A stretch of DNA of 64,000 bases from an uncultured Pseudomonadota bacterium. Lineage in GTDB: Bacteria > Pseudomonadota > Gammaproteobacteria > Steroidobacterales > Steroidobacteraceae. The stretch lies in the NCBI GenBank assembly GCA_903884105.1, contig CAISDJ010000071.1, positions 49,721 through 113,720 of the forward strand, in the 5' to 3' direction. The notes beneath the pieces are model-generated. The model had not been told where the DNA came from and did no database searches. It saw only the letters and a program-made list of their open reading frames with translations. A program made the translations under genes and the position numbers. Positions 53,564 through 63,703 of this stretch are shown here, in pieces (positions within the stretch are counted from its first letter, which is position 1; each line of letters starts with the position of its first letter).

Positions 53564-55705
53564 TCAGAACTTCTTCGAGTACGACAGATCGACACTGCGC
53601 GGTGCGCCGATGAAGACCAGCCCGGACGCAAAGCCAGACCAGTCGGCATAGAACGCGTCCGTCAGGTTCCGTCCACGAAGGGTCACTGCACCGAAGGAGG
53701 CATTCCAAGTCGCGGAGGCATCAACCGTGGTGAATGAATTGATGCGCACCGTGTTCGCGTTCGACGTGAAGAACCCGCCGTTGTAGCGGGCGCTGCCGGT
53801 CACGCTGACGGGGAAGGCCTTGGGAGCGTACGTCACGACGAGGTCCGCGAGGCGTTCGGGCACGTTCGGCGGCAGGTTGCCGGCCCGATTCACGCCGCCG
53901 GCTTCGAGCAACTGGCCGAACTCGGCATCGAGCAGGGTCCCGCTCAGGCCGATGTTGATCTCCTCGGTGGCGGGGAGGTTGATGGCGACTTCCACACCCT
54001 TGGACTGCTGATTGCCACCCTGGAAGACGACGGCAGGGTTCTGCGGATCACGCGTCAGGATGTCGTCCTGCCGGATCTTGAACACCGAGGCCGTGAGCTC
54101 TACGCCCTGGCCGGTCAGCGAGGTCTTGATGCCGGCTTCGTACGAGTAGCCCGTCGTGAGGTCGAATGTGGCATTCGTTGCGCTCATGAACAGCAGGCTG
54201 CTGACGGGCGTCACTGCACGCGTGTACTGGGCGAAGACCTGGGTGCGAGGCGTGACGCTGTAGACGGAGCCCACTCGCCACGACAGCGGGTCGTAGTCCT
54301 GTCCGTACTTCTGGGTGGTCCCGGGCGTCACGTTCAGGATCGAGCGATCCAGCGAGATATCGTCGTAACGCAAGCCAGCCGAGACGAGCCAGTCGGTGGT
54401 GACGTTCAGCGCGTCCTCCACGAACACGGCCTTCGAACTCACGTCAGCAGTCACGTCCTGGCGCGTACCGAAATTGGCGGGCACATCGACGGGGAACGTG
54501 CCCCGGACCGGCGCGAACGGATTGGCGGCAGCCGCCGTACCGAAGCGGCGCTTCGTGAAGAAGTCGGTGCCGCTGACTTCGGCGCCGACGGTGAGCCGAT
54601 TGCGCATTCCGGCGATCTTGCTGTCGTGCGCGAGGTGGACACGCTCGCTCCAGTACTGATGATCGTGCGTGATCAGGGACAGGGAACGATCGATCAGGCC
54701 GGTGCCGGCGTTGAACGTGTATTCGTCCGAATCCTGCCAGATGCGATCCGAGGTGTACCACGATGTGTCGCTCACGACCTTGAGCGTGTCGCTCAGCCGA
54801 TACTCCGCCAGTGCGCGCAGCCAGAGGGTGTCCGAACCCATGTCACCGTCGGTCACGTCGAAGTTGAGCTTGCGCATCGACTTGTCGAGGACGAGCCCGG
54901 CGCTACCGGACACGGCGTCGGAGGGATCGCGGGCGATGGCGCGCGAAACGACAGGCGTGCCGTAGTAGATCGTGCCGTAGTCATCCTCGGAGTAGTCTGC
55001 GCGCAGCGTCAGCGAGAAGCGGTCATTGGGCTTGAAAAGCATGGCGCCGCTCAAGGCCAGTGTGTCCGAGTCCGTTTCATCGACCCATCCCGTGGTCCGT
55101 GACCACGAGGCATTGAGCCGCGACGCGACCTTCTCGCCAAGCGGAATGTTGACATCGCCCGCAAGGCGCGCCGTTTCGAAACTGCCGACGCTCGCCAGCA
55201 TCTCAGCCGACGACTTGCCGAGTTCCGGCCGGCGCGGTACGAAGTTGATCGCGCCCGCGAGCGCACCTTCGCCTGACGTTACCGACGCAGGTCCCTTGAT
55301 CACTTCGACGCGCTCGAAGGCCCACGCGTCCCAGTTCCGCACACCGACATCCGAGTTTGCCATGCGCACGCCGTCGTACAGGAAGTTCACGGCGCGGTGG
55401 AAGCCGCGCATCGCAACAGAGCCCATCGCGCCCGGCAGTGTGCCCGATGCCACTCCGGGGGCCGCATTCAGCGCCTCGATCGCAGTGCGTACGCCCTGGG
55501 CCTGCAGTTCTTCCTGCGTGATCACTTCGACGATGGCGGGCGTTTCGCGATTGGTCAGCCCGAGACGGCCCGCGGCTTCGGCTTGTCGTTCCAGCAGGCC
55601 GGTGACGACGACTTCCTCAAGTTCAGGGGCGCCCGTGCGGGTTTGCGCCAGCGCGGAAGCGGAAGCAATGAGGGCCGTGACGGCGAGGGTGAGTTTCTTC
55701 TTCAT
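53564..55705 (-). CDS. TonB-dependent siderophore-type outer-membrane receptor
   Basis: A 713-residue receptor with a signal peptide (cleavage near ASALAQT). The TonB box region is PELEEVVVTGLLERQAEAAG. The plug has EALNAAPGVASGTLPGAMGS and WDAWAFERVEVIKGPASVTS, typical of FhuA/FecA-like siderophore receptors. The barrel ends DLSYSKKF with the terminal Phe needed for BAM insertion. It follows the PepSY protein gene by three bases, so the two are one unit. An Fe(III)-siderophore is the default ligand, but the neighbouring copper genes leave another metal complex possible. Confidence 0.93.
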   Translation of the reverse strand: MKKKLTLAVTALIASASALAQTRTGAPELEEVVVTGLLERQAEAAGRLGLTNRETPAIVEVITQEELQAQGVRTAIEALNAAPGVASGTLPGAMGSVAMRGFHRAVNFLYDGVRMANSDVGVRNWDAWAFERVEVIKGPASVTSGEGALAGAINFVPRRPELGKSSAEMLASVGSFETARLAGDVNIPLGEKVASRLNASWSRTTGWVDETDSDTLALSGAMLFKPNDRFSLTLRADYSEDDYGTIYYGTPVVSRAIARDPSDAVSGSAGLVLDKSMRKLNFDVTDGDMGSDTLWLRALAEYRLSDTLKVVSDTSWYTSDRIWQDSDEYTFNAGTGLIDRSLSLITHDHQYWSERVHLAHDSKIAGMRNRLTVGAEVSGTDFFTKRRFGTAAAANPFAPVRGTFPVDVPANFGTRQDVTADVSSKAVFVEDALNVTTDWLVSAGLRYDDISLDRSILNVTPGTTQKYGQDYDPLSWRVGSVYSVTPRTQVFAQYTRAVTPVSSLLFMSATNATFDLTTGYSYEAGIKTSLTGQGVELTASVFKIRQDDILTRDPQNPAVVFQGGNQQSKGVEVAINLPATEEINIGLSGTLLDAEFGQLLEAGGVNRAGNLPPNVPERLADLVVTYAPKAFPVSVTGSARYNGGFFTSNANTVRINSFTTVDASATWNASFGAVTLRGRNLTDAFYADWSGFASGLVFIGAPRSVDLSYSKKF

Positions 55706-55708
55706 GGA

Positions 55709-56860
55709 TCATTTCCTTTGGGTGTCGACAATCGAATGAGGATGGGCAAGTCGCCGCGCGCGGCGCTGTTGCCAGTAAAGAAGGCCGGTGATCAGCAGGG
55801 CCGTGGGCAGCAGGCCCAGCAGGATGGCGAGCACGCGCGTGCCGAGCCCGGCGATCGACCCGTCATGGATCGGGCGGATCCACTGCGAGACCTGGGTCGA
55901 CGCATTGCCCCGCCCGGCGTCATGTACCGCCAGCACCTTTCCCGAATACGCATCAACGAACACGAAGCTGCCCGGAAAGCGTCGATGCGGATCGCCAGGC
56001 ACCTGCATGCGCATCCGCAGGGGCTCATCGCCATGGCTGGGCACGTCGATGAAGGTGAGTCGGGCCTCCGGCAAGGCCGCGTGTGCAGTGGCCAGCGCCT
56101 GGCTGAGGGGCACCTGCGTCCCCGCAGCTTGTGTCGAGCGAGGCGCTGGCACCTCGTCTGGCTCAACGAGGGTGGAGGTGAGCACCTGCTGCTTGACCTC
56201 CGGCAAGGCGAGCAGCACACCCGTGAAGACGAGGAGGACGAGCAGCGGCAGGCTCCACAATCCGCCATGCTTGTGCAGATCGCGCAGGCGCCGCAGCGAA
56301 ACGGCCTTGCGCTTGAACGACAGCGCGTTTCGCCAGCTGCCTCGCGGCCACCAGGTGATGAGACCGGTGATGAGCAGCAGCAACGTGGTCAGGCCGCCCC
56401 ACCCCACGACGAGCCTGCCCGTCTCGCCTGCGAGCAGGTGCATGTGCAGTTCATAGAGCCAGCTCATCAGGTAGTCGCCCCAAGGCTGCGAGCGGAGCAC
56501 TTCCATGCCATCTGCGGAGAACCACACCATCTCCCGCTCGGCGTGATGGCCGTGGTGTTCCTGGGACGGATAGAAGCGTGCGGGAATCGAACGGCCGGCT
56601 TCGCTGACTTCGAACGACCATTTGCCTTGCGGGTCGGGGAACTCGTGCCGGGCCGTTGCGAGCACCTTGTCCCACACCGGCGAGTCCCAGTCCGGGACGG
56701 GGCTGGTTGATTCCAACTTCACGACCGGATTCAGCGCGGCATCGATCTCGATGTAGAAGACGAGGGCTGCGCCCGTGAGGCACAGCAGTGCGAGCAGCAG
56801 CCCCAGGCTCAAGCCGAGCCAGAGATGCAGGCGCCTGATGAAAAGGCGGATGGGTGACAC
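55709..56860 (-). CDS. PepSY-associated transmembrane protein
   Basis: A 383-residue inner-membrane protein of the PepSY_TM family. It has four helices: about 12-34, one near WWGGLTTLLLLITGLITWWP, one near LWSLPLLVLLVFTGVLLALP, and one near ILLGLLPTALLITGLLYWQQ. Periplasmic PepSY-like segments lie between, including RRFPGSFVFVDAYSGKVLAV. Homologues near TonB receptors are thought to reduce ferric or cupric ions or pass electrons. The invariant histidines in RRLHLWLGL and LRDLHKHGGLW could bind heme. It starts with GTG at 56860 and lies between two receptor genes. Confidence 0.9.
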   Translation of the reverse strand: MSPIRLFIRRLHLWLGLSLGLLLALLCLTGAALVFYIEIDAALNPVVKLESTSPVPDWDSPVWDKVLATARHEFPDPQGKWSFEVSEAGRSIPARFYPSQEHHGHHAEREMVWFSADGMEVLRSQPWGDYLMSWLYELHMHLLAGETGRLVVGWGGLTTLLLLITGLITWWPRGSWRNALSFKRKAVSLRRLRDLHKHGGLWSLPLLVLLVFTGVLLALPEVKQQVLTSTLVEPDEVPAPRSTQAAGTQVPLSQALATAHAALPEARLTFIDVPSHGDEPLRMRMQVPGDPHRRFPGSFVFVDAYSGKVLAVHDAGRGNASTQVSQWIRPIHDGSIAGLGTRVLAILLGLLPTALLITGLLYWQQRRARRLAHPHSIVDTQRK

Positions 56861-56880
56861 GGATCTATGCCTGTGAAGGG

Positions 56881-56920
56881 CGGGCCGCTGCCTGCCCCCG
56901 ATGGAGCAGGCAGCGGCCCG
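56881..56920 (-). terminator. Strong hairpin between receptor and PepSY genes
   Basis: CGGGCCGCTGCCTGC (56881-56895) pairs perfectly with GCAGGCAGCGGCCCG (56906-56920), a 15-bp stem with a 10-base loop. On the minus strand no long T-run follows. It may be a Rho-independent terminator of poor quality or a processing/stability hairpin between the two coding parts. Confidence 0.5.
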
Positions 56921-56926
56921 GTATCA

Positions 56927-59230
56927 CTACAGATCCCACTTCAGTTCTGCGGTCACCGTGGCTTGCGGGTACGGATGGAAGTTCCAGTACTTGTAGTTGT
57001 TGGCGTTGTCGACGCCCACGGCGGCCGACCACTGCTCCGCGATCTGGTAGCGCACGCGCGCGTCCATCGTGAAGTAGCGGCTGCCGCCCTGGTACGCGAA
57101 CCCGTTCGGGTCGCTGTTGTCGAGCGTCGAGTACTGCGTGCCGCTGTAGCGGGCACCCAGCGTCGCCGACCACTTGTCGTTGAAGCGGTAGCTCGCGAGG
57201 CCGGTCGCACGCCATACCGGCACGCGCGGCTGGTACTTGCCGATCGTGTCGCCCGGCACGGTTACATAGCCGTTGTTCTCCTTGATGCGGGAGTCCGCGT
57301 ACGTGACGCTGCACGAGAGGGCGAGGCCGGCAACGAACACGTCGGTGCCGAGCACGCTGACTTCCACGCCGGGGGTCGTGATCTTGCCCACGTTCGAGAT
57401 GCGCGTGACCGGCGCGTTGTTGACGACGGTGCGTTCCGAGTACAGCGAGTCCTTCACGATCTCGTAGAAGCCGGTGACCCGGACCAGCGCCGGGCCCCAG
57501 TGCTGTTCGAGGGACAGCTCGGACGTCCATGACTTCTCGGGCTGCAGGTTCGGGTCATTGACGACGGTCAGTACGCCGGTGGTGGCGCCGTACAGTTCGT
57601 TGACGGTCGGATACCGCACGGCACGGCCCAGCGACGCCTTCAGCATCGAGTCCTCGGCAGCCTGGTAGGCCAGCGCGAACTTCGGCGACACGAATGTCTC
57701 CGTCCGCTTCGAGTAAGCCGTCGTGCTCGTCGAGTTCTGCGTATAGCCGTCGCTCGCTGTCCAGCGCTCAACGCGCGCACCGATCACCGCCTTCCAGTCC
57801 TGCGCCAGCGTCCACGTGTCCTGCGCGTAGACGCTGCGGGTCACCGTGGTGCCACCTACGTCGGTATTGAAAGCGGTGGCCGACCCGATCAGCCAGTCGG
57901 TGGTGCTGTTGCGCAGGATGCGCAGGTCATAGCTGTCCTGCTGCACGCCGAAATCGACGATGTGGGAACCGCCGAGCGCCAGGGGCCGCCACGTGCCTTT
58001 CAGTGCGAGCGTGTTCCACCCGGTGCCGTCCTGGTCTGTGATCGTGCCGGCGCCGCCGCTGCTGGCCGTCGGTAATGCGACGGTGGGGGCGCGCTGCTCG
58101 TCGGTGGTGAAGTCGTACAGGCTGGCCGCCACTTCCCAGTCGAAGACGCCACCGGTGCTGCTCTTCACCGACAGGCCATGCATCAGGTGCGTGAGGTCGT
58201 CGTTCGTCAGCGCGAAGTCCGTGGCGCCCACGGTGAAGGCGCGACCGTTGATGTTGACGAGGCCGCTGTAGACGGGGTTGCCGGCGGCATCGCGCAGGTA
58301 CGAGACAGGACGGCCTTCCGAGTCGTTGCCCCAGTACCCGAAGGTGTAGCTGGCCCGCAGGGTCGACGAGAAGTCGTAGGCCAGCTTGATCTTGGCCTGG
58401 TTCTGCACGGTGGTGTACTCGGTGGCGGTGCCGAGGATGTACCAGGGATTGTTGCTGCGATCCCGGTCGAGGAACGCGCCGGTGACGGGCGTACCCGTTG
58501 TACCGATCGTGCCGGTGCTCACGGTCTTAGTCGCGAAAGTCAGCGGCTGGCCGTGACTGTCCGTGCGATTGAGGCTCACCCACCACGAGAAGGCGTCATG
58601 GCGATCGCCGATCGACGCGCTCAGCTGGTTGCCACTGTAGCTGTCACTCGTGTTGTAGAGGTCGAACGACGGCTGCGTGAAGTACGTGGCCTTGGCATGC
58701 GCCTCGAGGCGCGTCGGCATTCGCGTGACATAGTCGACGACGGCTCCCACCGAGTTGCCGGGATAGGCGGCCGAGAACGGGCCGTACATCACATCGACGC
58801 GCTCGATCTCCTCAGGGCTGACCAGGCCCCAGCGTGGGGTGTACGTCGCACCGTTGCCGAGGTAGTTGGAAAGCAGGATGCCGTCGGCGTAGACCGCGGA
58901 GCGGGCGCTGTTGCCGGTGCCCGATGCGCGGCTCGACAGCACTGCATGGTTGTAGTCGCCGATGTAGCGCTTGCGGACCAGCAGGCTCGGGAAGTATTTG
59001 AGCGCGTCCTGGCTGTCGGTCGCGTTGATCGTCTGCTCGATCTGATCCTTGGTGACCCCTTCCATCGTGGTCGGAATCTGCGTGGGCAGGGAAGTCGGGC
59101 GGACCCCGGTGACGGTCACGACGCCCAGGGTTTTAACGGGCTCGGTGGCAGTATCGGCGGGTTCGGCTGCATTGGCGGTCGCAGCCAATGTCGCGAGCGT
59201 CGCGGCAATGGCGGTTCTGAGCGTGATCAT
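56927..59230 (-). CDS. TonB-dependent outer-membrane receptor, putative copper/metal
   Basis: A 767-residue receptor with a signal peptide (ATLAATANAAEP), a TonB box-like VKTLGVVTVTGVRPTS, a plug with SQDALKYFPSLLVRKRYIGD, IERVDVMYGPFSAAYPGNSV, and a full barrel ending VTAELKWDL. It ends in Leu instead of Phe, which is acceptable but less common. The next genes on the same strand are DUF2946, cytochrome c, PCuAC and YcnI-like, which argues for copper rather than siderophore. That ligand is inference. No methionine-rich lid comparable to OprC was seen. Confidence 0.9.
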   Translation of the reverse strand: MITLRTAIAATLATLAATANAAEPADTATEPVKTLGVVTVTGVRPTSLPTQIPTTMEGVTKDQIEQTINATDSQDALKYFPSLLVRKRYIGDYNHAVLSSRASGTGNSARSAVYADGILLSNYLGNGATYTPRWGLVSPEEIERVDVMYGPFSAAYPGNSVGAVVDYVTRMPTRLEAHAKATYFTQPSFDLYNTSDSYSGNQLSASIGDRHDAFSWWVSLNRTDSHGQPLTFATKTVSTGTIGTTGTPVTGAFLDRDRSNNPWYILGTATEYTTVQNQAKIKLAYDFSSTLRASYTFGYWGNDSEGRPVSYLRDAAGNPVYSGLVNINGRAFTVGATDFALTNDDLTHLMHGLSVKSSTGGVFDWEVAASLYDFTTDEQRAPTVALPTASSGGAGTITDQDGTGWNTLALKGTWRPLALGGSHIVDFGVQQDSYDLRILRNSTTDWLIGSATAFNTDVGGTTVTRSVYAQDTWTLAQDWKAVIGARVERWTASDGYTQNSTSTTAYSKRTETFVSPKFALAYQAAEDSMLKASLGRAVRYPTVNELYGATTGVLTVVNDPNLQPEKSWTSELSLEQHWGPALVRVTGFYEIVKDSLYSERTVVNNAPVTRISNVGKITTPGVEVSVLGTDVFVAGLALSCSVTYADSRIKENNGYVTVPGDTIGKYQPRVPVWRATGLASYRFNDKWSATLGARYSGTQYSTLDNSDPNGFAYQGGSRYFTMDARVRYQIAEQWSAAVGVDNANNYKYWNFHPYPQATVTAELKWDL

Positions 59231-59333
59231 GGCGGTTCAAATCCCTTCGGTATCGATGAGCTGACTTGCCACCGCACCAGGCGCGGCGACACGGTACGTG
59301 CATGCAGCGGACGCGGTGTCCGCTGTCATCGAG

Positions 59334-59777
59334 CTACACGATGGGAGGTCCGCGGGGAGTCTGGGACCGAAGGATCGAAGGCGAGGTCTGTAAGGCTGCG
59401 GGTTGCTCGTTCAGCGGTGAGGGCGCAGAGACCGGTACGAGCGCGGCTGGCACCGCGGGAAGTCCTGCGGAGGTCGCGGCGACCGCGAAGCCGCACGGCG
59501 AGTGTTCGAAGAGGTCACCGTGCGATGAGTCGTGGCCGGCGTCATGACTGTCCGCGTAGCCGGCATGATCGCCATGGCTTGCAGTATCTGCGTGCCCGTC
59601 CAGGTGGACCACGACCGTTTTCGTCGTAAAGCCGGAACACAGCTCCATGACGATCGTGCCGTCGCTGGCCAGCGTCGGCATGAAGCCCGCGGGGATGAGC
59701 GCACGGAACAGCAGCGCTGCCATCAGCAGGCCGATGACCGGCGTGCGATTGAGGCAGAGGTGCAGGAAACGGCGCAT
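59334..59777 (-). CDS. DUF2946 protein, copy 1
   Basis: A 147-residue protein with an N-terminal helix (TPVIGLLMAALLFRALIPAG) and the DUF2946 motif MELCSGFTTKTVVV followed by SPCGFAVAAT. A His-rich stretch (HGDHAGYADSHDAGHDSSHG) lies between the motifs and could bind metal. Many DUF2946 genes accompany TonB copper receptors and PepSY genes, as here. ATG 59777 lies two bases after the cytochrome stop. A shorter paralogue without the His stretch is at 61303-61695. Confidence 0.85.
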   Translation of the reverse strand: MRRFLHLCLNRTPVIGLLMAALLFRALIPAGFMPTLASDGTIVMELCSGFTTKTVVVHLDGHADTASHGDHAGYADSHDAGHDSSHGDLFEHSPCGFAVAATSAGLPAVPAALVPVSAPSPLNEQPAALQTSPSILRSQTPRGPPIV

Positions 59778-59779
59778 TG

Positions 59780-60172
59780 CTACTCGAGACCCTGCAGGTA
59801 GTCGACGATGGCTGCGCGACGCACGGGGTCGGGGACGCCGACCAGCATGAACGTTCCCGGCACGCGCTCGCTCGGATTGGCGATGAACGCTTCCAGTGTG
59901 GGCGCGTCCCACACGATGCCGGAAGCCTTCAGCGGCTCCGAGAAGAAATACCCCTCGCGCGTACCCGCGCGCCGGCCAAAGAGACCGTGCAGATTCGGGC
60001 CCGTGGGCCGGTTCAGCGACTCGGCTGCGTGGCACGCGAGGCACACGGCAAAGGCCTGCTCGCCGGCGCTTGCCGCGGGCGGCGCCTGTTCCTGGGCGCA
60101 CGCCGTCAGTGCCATCGCGGCACCCACTAGCCCCAAGCGGAACGCGAGGCTAGCCGGAATGCGCGTGCGCAC
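59780..60172 (-). CDS. Small c-type cytochrome, probable lipoprotein
   Basis: A 130-residue protein with one heme site CLACH (residues about 44-48) and Met ligand region ERVPGTFMLVGVPDP, typical of cytochrome c552/c550 type. The signal ends in lipobox LTAC, so it may be membrane-tethered. It overlaps the PCuAC gene end by 23 bases and starts with GTG at 60172. Next to copper-handling genes it might feed a copper oxidase or PepSY reductase, which is inference. Confidence 0.88.
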   Translation of the reverse strand: MRTRIPASLAFRLGLVGAAMALTACAQEQAPPAASAGEQAFAVCLACHAAESLNRPTGPNLHGLFGRRAGTREGYFFSEPLKASGIVWDAPTLEAFIANPSERVPGTFMLVGVPDPVRRAAIVDYLQGLE

Positions 60173-60677
60173 CGGCCCCGTCCTGCACGATCACATCGAC
60201 CGTTACTTCTCCCGCCTGTTCGAATCTCAGCGTCATCGGAAAGCGGCTGCCGGCCACGAGCGGTGTCGCCAGCTGCATCAGCATGAAGTGCATGCCGCCC
60301 GGATCCATTGTCGCCGAGCCATGGGATGCGATCTCGAGGGCGTCAATCGGCCGCATGCGCATGACGCCGTTGTCGTCGGTGCTGCCGTGGAGCTGCACTT
60401 CCGCTGCCACCGGCGAGCTCGCGCCAAGCAGCTTGTCGGTGGCCATGGCGTGATTGGTGATCGTCATGTACGCAGCGCCGACGGTGGCGATGGGCGAAGT
60501 GGGGCGCGCCCACGCTGCATGCACGACAAGGCCCGCGGAATCGCCATGCGCCACGGGTGCCTCGGCTTCCGTGGGTGCCGCGGCTGCAACAGGCGCTTCC
60601 GTCGCCGGCTTCGAGCAGCCGAGCAGTCCCAGCGCAAGCAGCAACGTCGGCGCGATGCGGAAATCAGTGATGGGCAT
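60150..60677 (-). CDS. pcuC: PCuAC-type periplasmic copper chaperone, lipoprotein
   Basis: A 175-residue protein with lipobox LLGC after PTLLLALG. The DUF461/PCuAC domain shows AWARPTSPIATVGAAYMTIT, VQLHGSTDDNGVMRMRPIDA and GGMHFMLMQL. The His and Met residues of the H(M)X10MX21HXM copper site are in place. In other bacteria PCuAC delivers Cu(I) to the CuA or CuB centre of cytochrome oxidase. The tail GAGAHAHSG adds more histidines. ATG 60677 is chosen. It overlaps the DUF1775 end by 14 bases. Confidence 0.92.
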   Translation of the reverse strand: MPITDFRIAPTLLLALGLLGCSKPATEAPVAAAAPTEAEAPVAHGDSAGLVVHAAWARPTSPIATVGAAYMTITNHAMATDKLLGASSPVAAEVQLHGSTDDNGVMRMRPIDALEIASHGSATMDPGGMHFMLMQLATPLVAGSRFPMTLRFEQAGEVTVDVIVQDGAGAHAHSG

Positions 60678-61191
60678 GGTCGGTTCCAGGGGTCTGTTCG
60701 GGGGCAACGACATTCAGGACGGGAGCGGGACGCGGCACGGAGTTCCACGCCTTGCCTGCCGCGGGAATCTGCACCCATTGGCGGTCTTCGCCGGAGGCGC
60801 ACAGCTGCACGGTCGGGAAATAGATCTGGGTCGCGCCATCCGGCAGCTTGAACAGCGCGGTGAAGTCGTCGAAGAAGCTGGCATCCAGCGAGCCTTCCCA
60901 CACGATGGCGCTGATGCGGCCGATGGACTTCGAGCCAGCGGCGACGGGGGCGCGCTCCACCGTGACCTTCCAGCCGGCCTTCGGTTGCGGGTTCACGCCC
61001 TCGACAACCTCCGGGATCTCCACGCGCAAGCGCACGGTCGGTGAGTCGCCACAGGCATGGGAAACGCGGAACGCAGCAACGTACGTGCTGCCCGGTGCGG
61101 CTTGTGTCTGGGCAAGGACGACATGGGCCTGGGCGGCAGCGCCCAGCAGGGACGTGGCAGCGCAAGCAGCGAGCAGGGAATGACGAAGCAT
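60664..61191 (-). CDS. YcnI-like DUF1775 secreted protein
   Basis: A 175-residue protein with a signal peptide (AAAQAHVVLAQ). After cleavage the chain begins with His, matching the YcnI rule in which the N-terminal histidine binds Cu(II). GSTYVAAFRVSHACGDSPTV, RVEIPEVVEGVNPQPKAGWK and IVWEGSLDASFFDDFTALFK are DUF1775 landmarks. It ends in DHAHH. It precedes PCuAC in one operon, a pairing seen widely in copper loading systems. Confidence 0.92.
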   Translation of the reverse strand: MLRHSLLAACAATSLLGAAAQAHVVLAQTQAAPGSTYVAAFRVSHACGDSPTVRLRVEIPEVVEGVNPQPKAGWKVTVERAPVAAGSKSIGRISAIVWEGSLDASFFDDFTALFKLPDGATQIYFPTVQLCASGEDRQWVQIPAAGKAWNSVPRPAPVLNVVAPEQTPGTDHAHH

Positions 61192-61302
61192 TGCATGTTC
61201 TCCCGCGACCTGCGCTTTCCTGCGGCGGTCGCTCGATCAACCTGGTGAACGCCTTCCGTACTGCAGAAGGCTCGCGTTCCGGACTTGTAGTCCGGCGGTC
61301 AC

Positions 61303-61695
61303 TCAGGCGAGCGGGGGAGCCCGCGGCGAATGCGCGCGGGTAATCGAGGGAACGACGCTCGCGTGGACATCTCGCGGGGTCGTGACTTGATCGAGGTGAG
61401 GTACGGCCGCAAATCCCGCGTGGGTCACCGGTGGCGCGGACAGGCCGGCGGCAGTGAACCCGCAGGGCGTGTGGTCGAACAGCGCGCTGCCGCTGTCATG
61501 GGTCGCGCTGCCTGGCCCCAAGTCCACGACGACCGACTTCGTGCTGAAGCCGGAGCACAGCTGCATGACGATTTCGCCGTTCTCCGCGTGCGCGGGCATG
61601 AACCCGGCCGGCACGAGCGCCCGGAACAGCAGGGCAGCCATCAGCAACCCGATGATCGGGGTGCGAGACAGGCAGCGGTGGAGGAAAGCGTGCAT
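61303..61695 (-). CDS. DUF2946 protein, copy 2
   Basis: A 130-residue paralogue of 59334-59777. The N-terminal helix TPIIGLLMAALLFRALVPAG and the motif MQLCSGFSTKSVVVDLG are almost identical, and DHTPCGF is conserved. The His-rich insert of copy 1 is absent. It is the most upstream gene of the copper-like run and is divergent from the ArsR-methyltransferase gene. ATG 61695 is chosen. Confidence 0.85.
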   Translation of the reverse strand: MHAFLHRCLSRTPIIGLLMAALLFRALVPAGFMPAHAENGEIVMQLCSGFSTKSVVVDLGPGSATHDSGSALFDHTPCGFTAAGLSAPPVTHAGFAAVPHLDQVTTPRDVHASVVPSITRAHSPRAPPLA

Positions 61696-61812
61696 TGCAG
61701 CGTGAATATACACAGACGACGAGCGCGTCACAATGCGCGACGCGGGGTGCCCTGCCTCCGATCTTCCCCCTAGGCGGCAATGCCCGACCCCTGCTAGACT
61801 CGCGCCGCGAAC

Positions 61813-61828
61813 ATAAAGAAGTCTTTAT
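61813..61828. promoter_or_regulatory. Palindromic operator ahead of the ArsR-metF-metH genes
   Basis: ATAAAGA-AG-TCTTTAT is a perfect 7-bp inverted repeat with a 2-base spacer in an AT-rich island, 27 bp before the ArsR-type gene. The size fits a winged-helix dimer site. TATATT at 61826-61831 could be a -10 for the plus strand, but no -35 is visible. Confidence 0.65.
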
Positions 61829-61854
61829 ATTCATTGTTTACCGGTTAGCAGGGT

Positions 61855-63692
<1,838 letters not shown>

Positions 63693-63703
63693 AGGAGCAT
63701 GCA

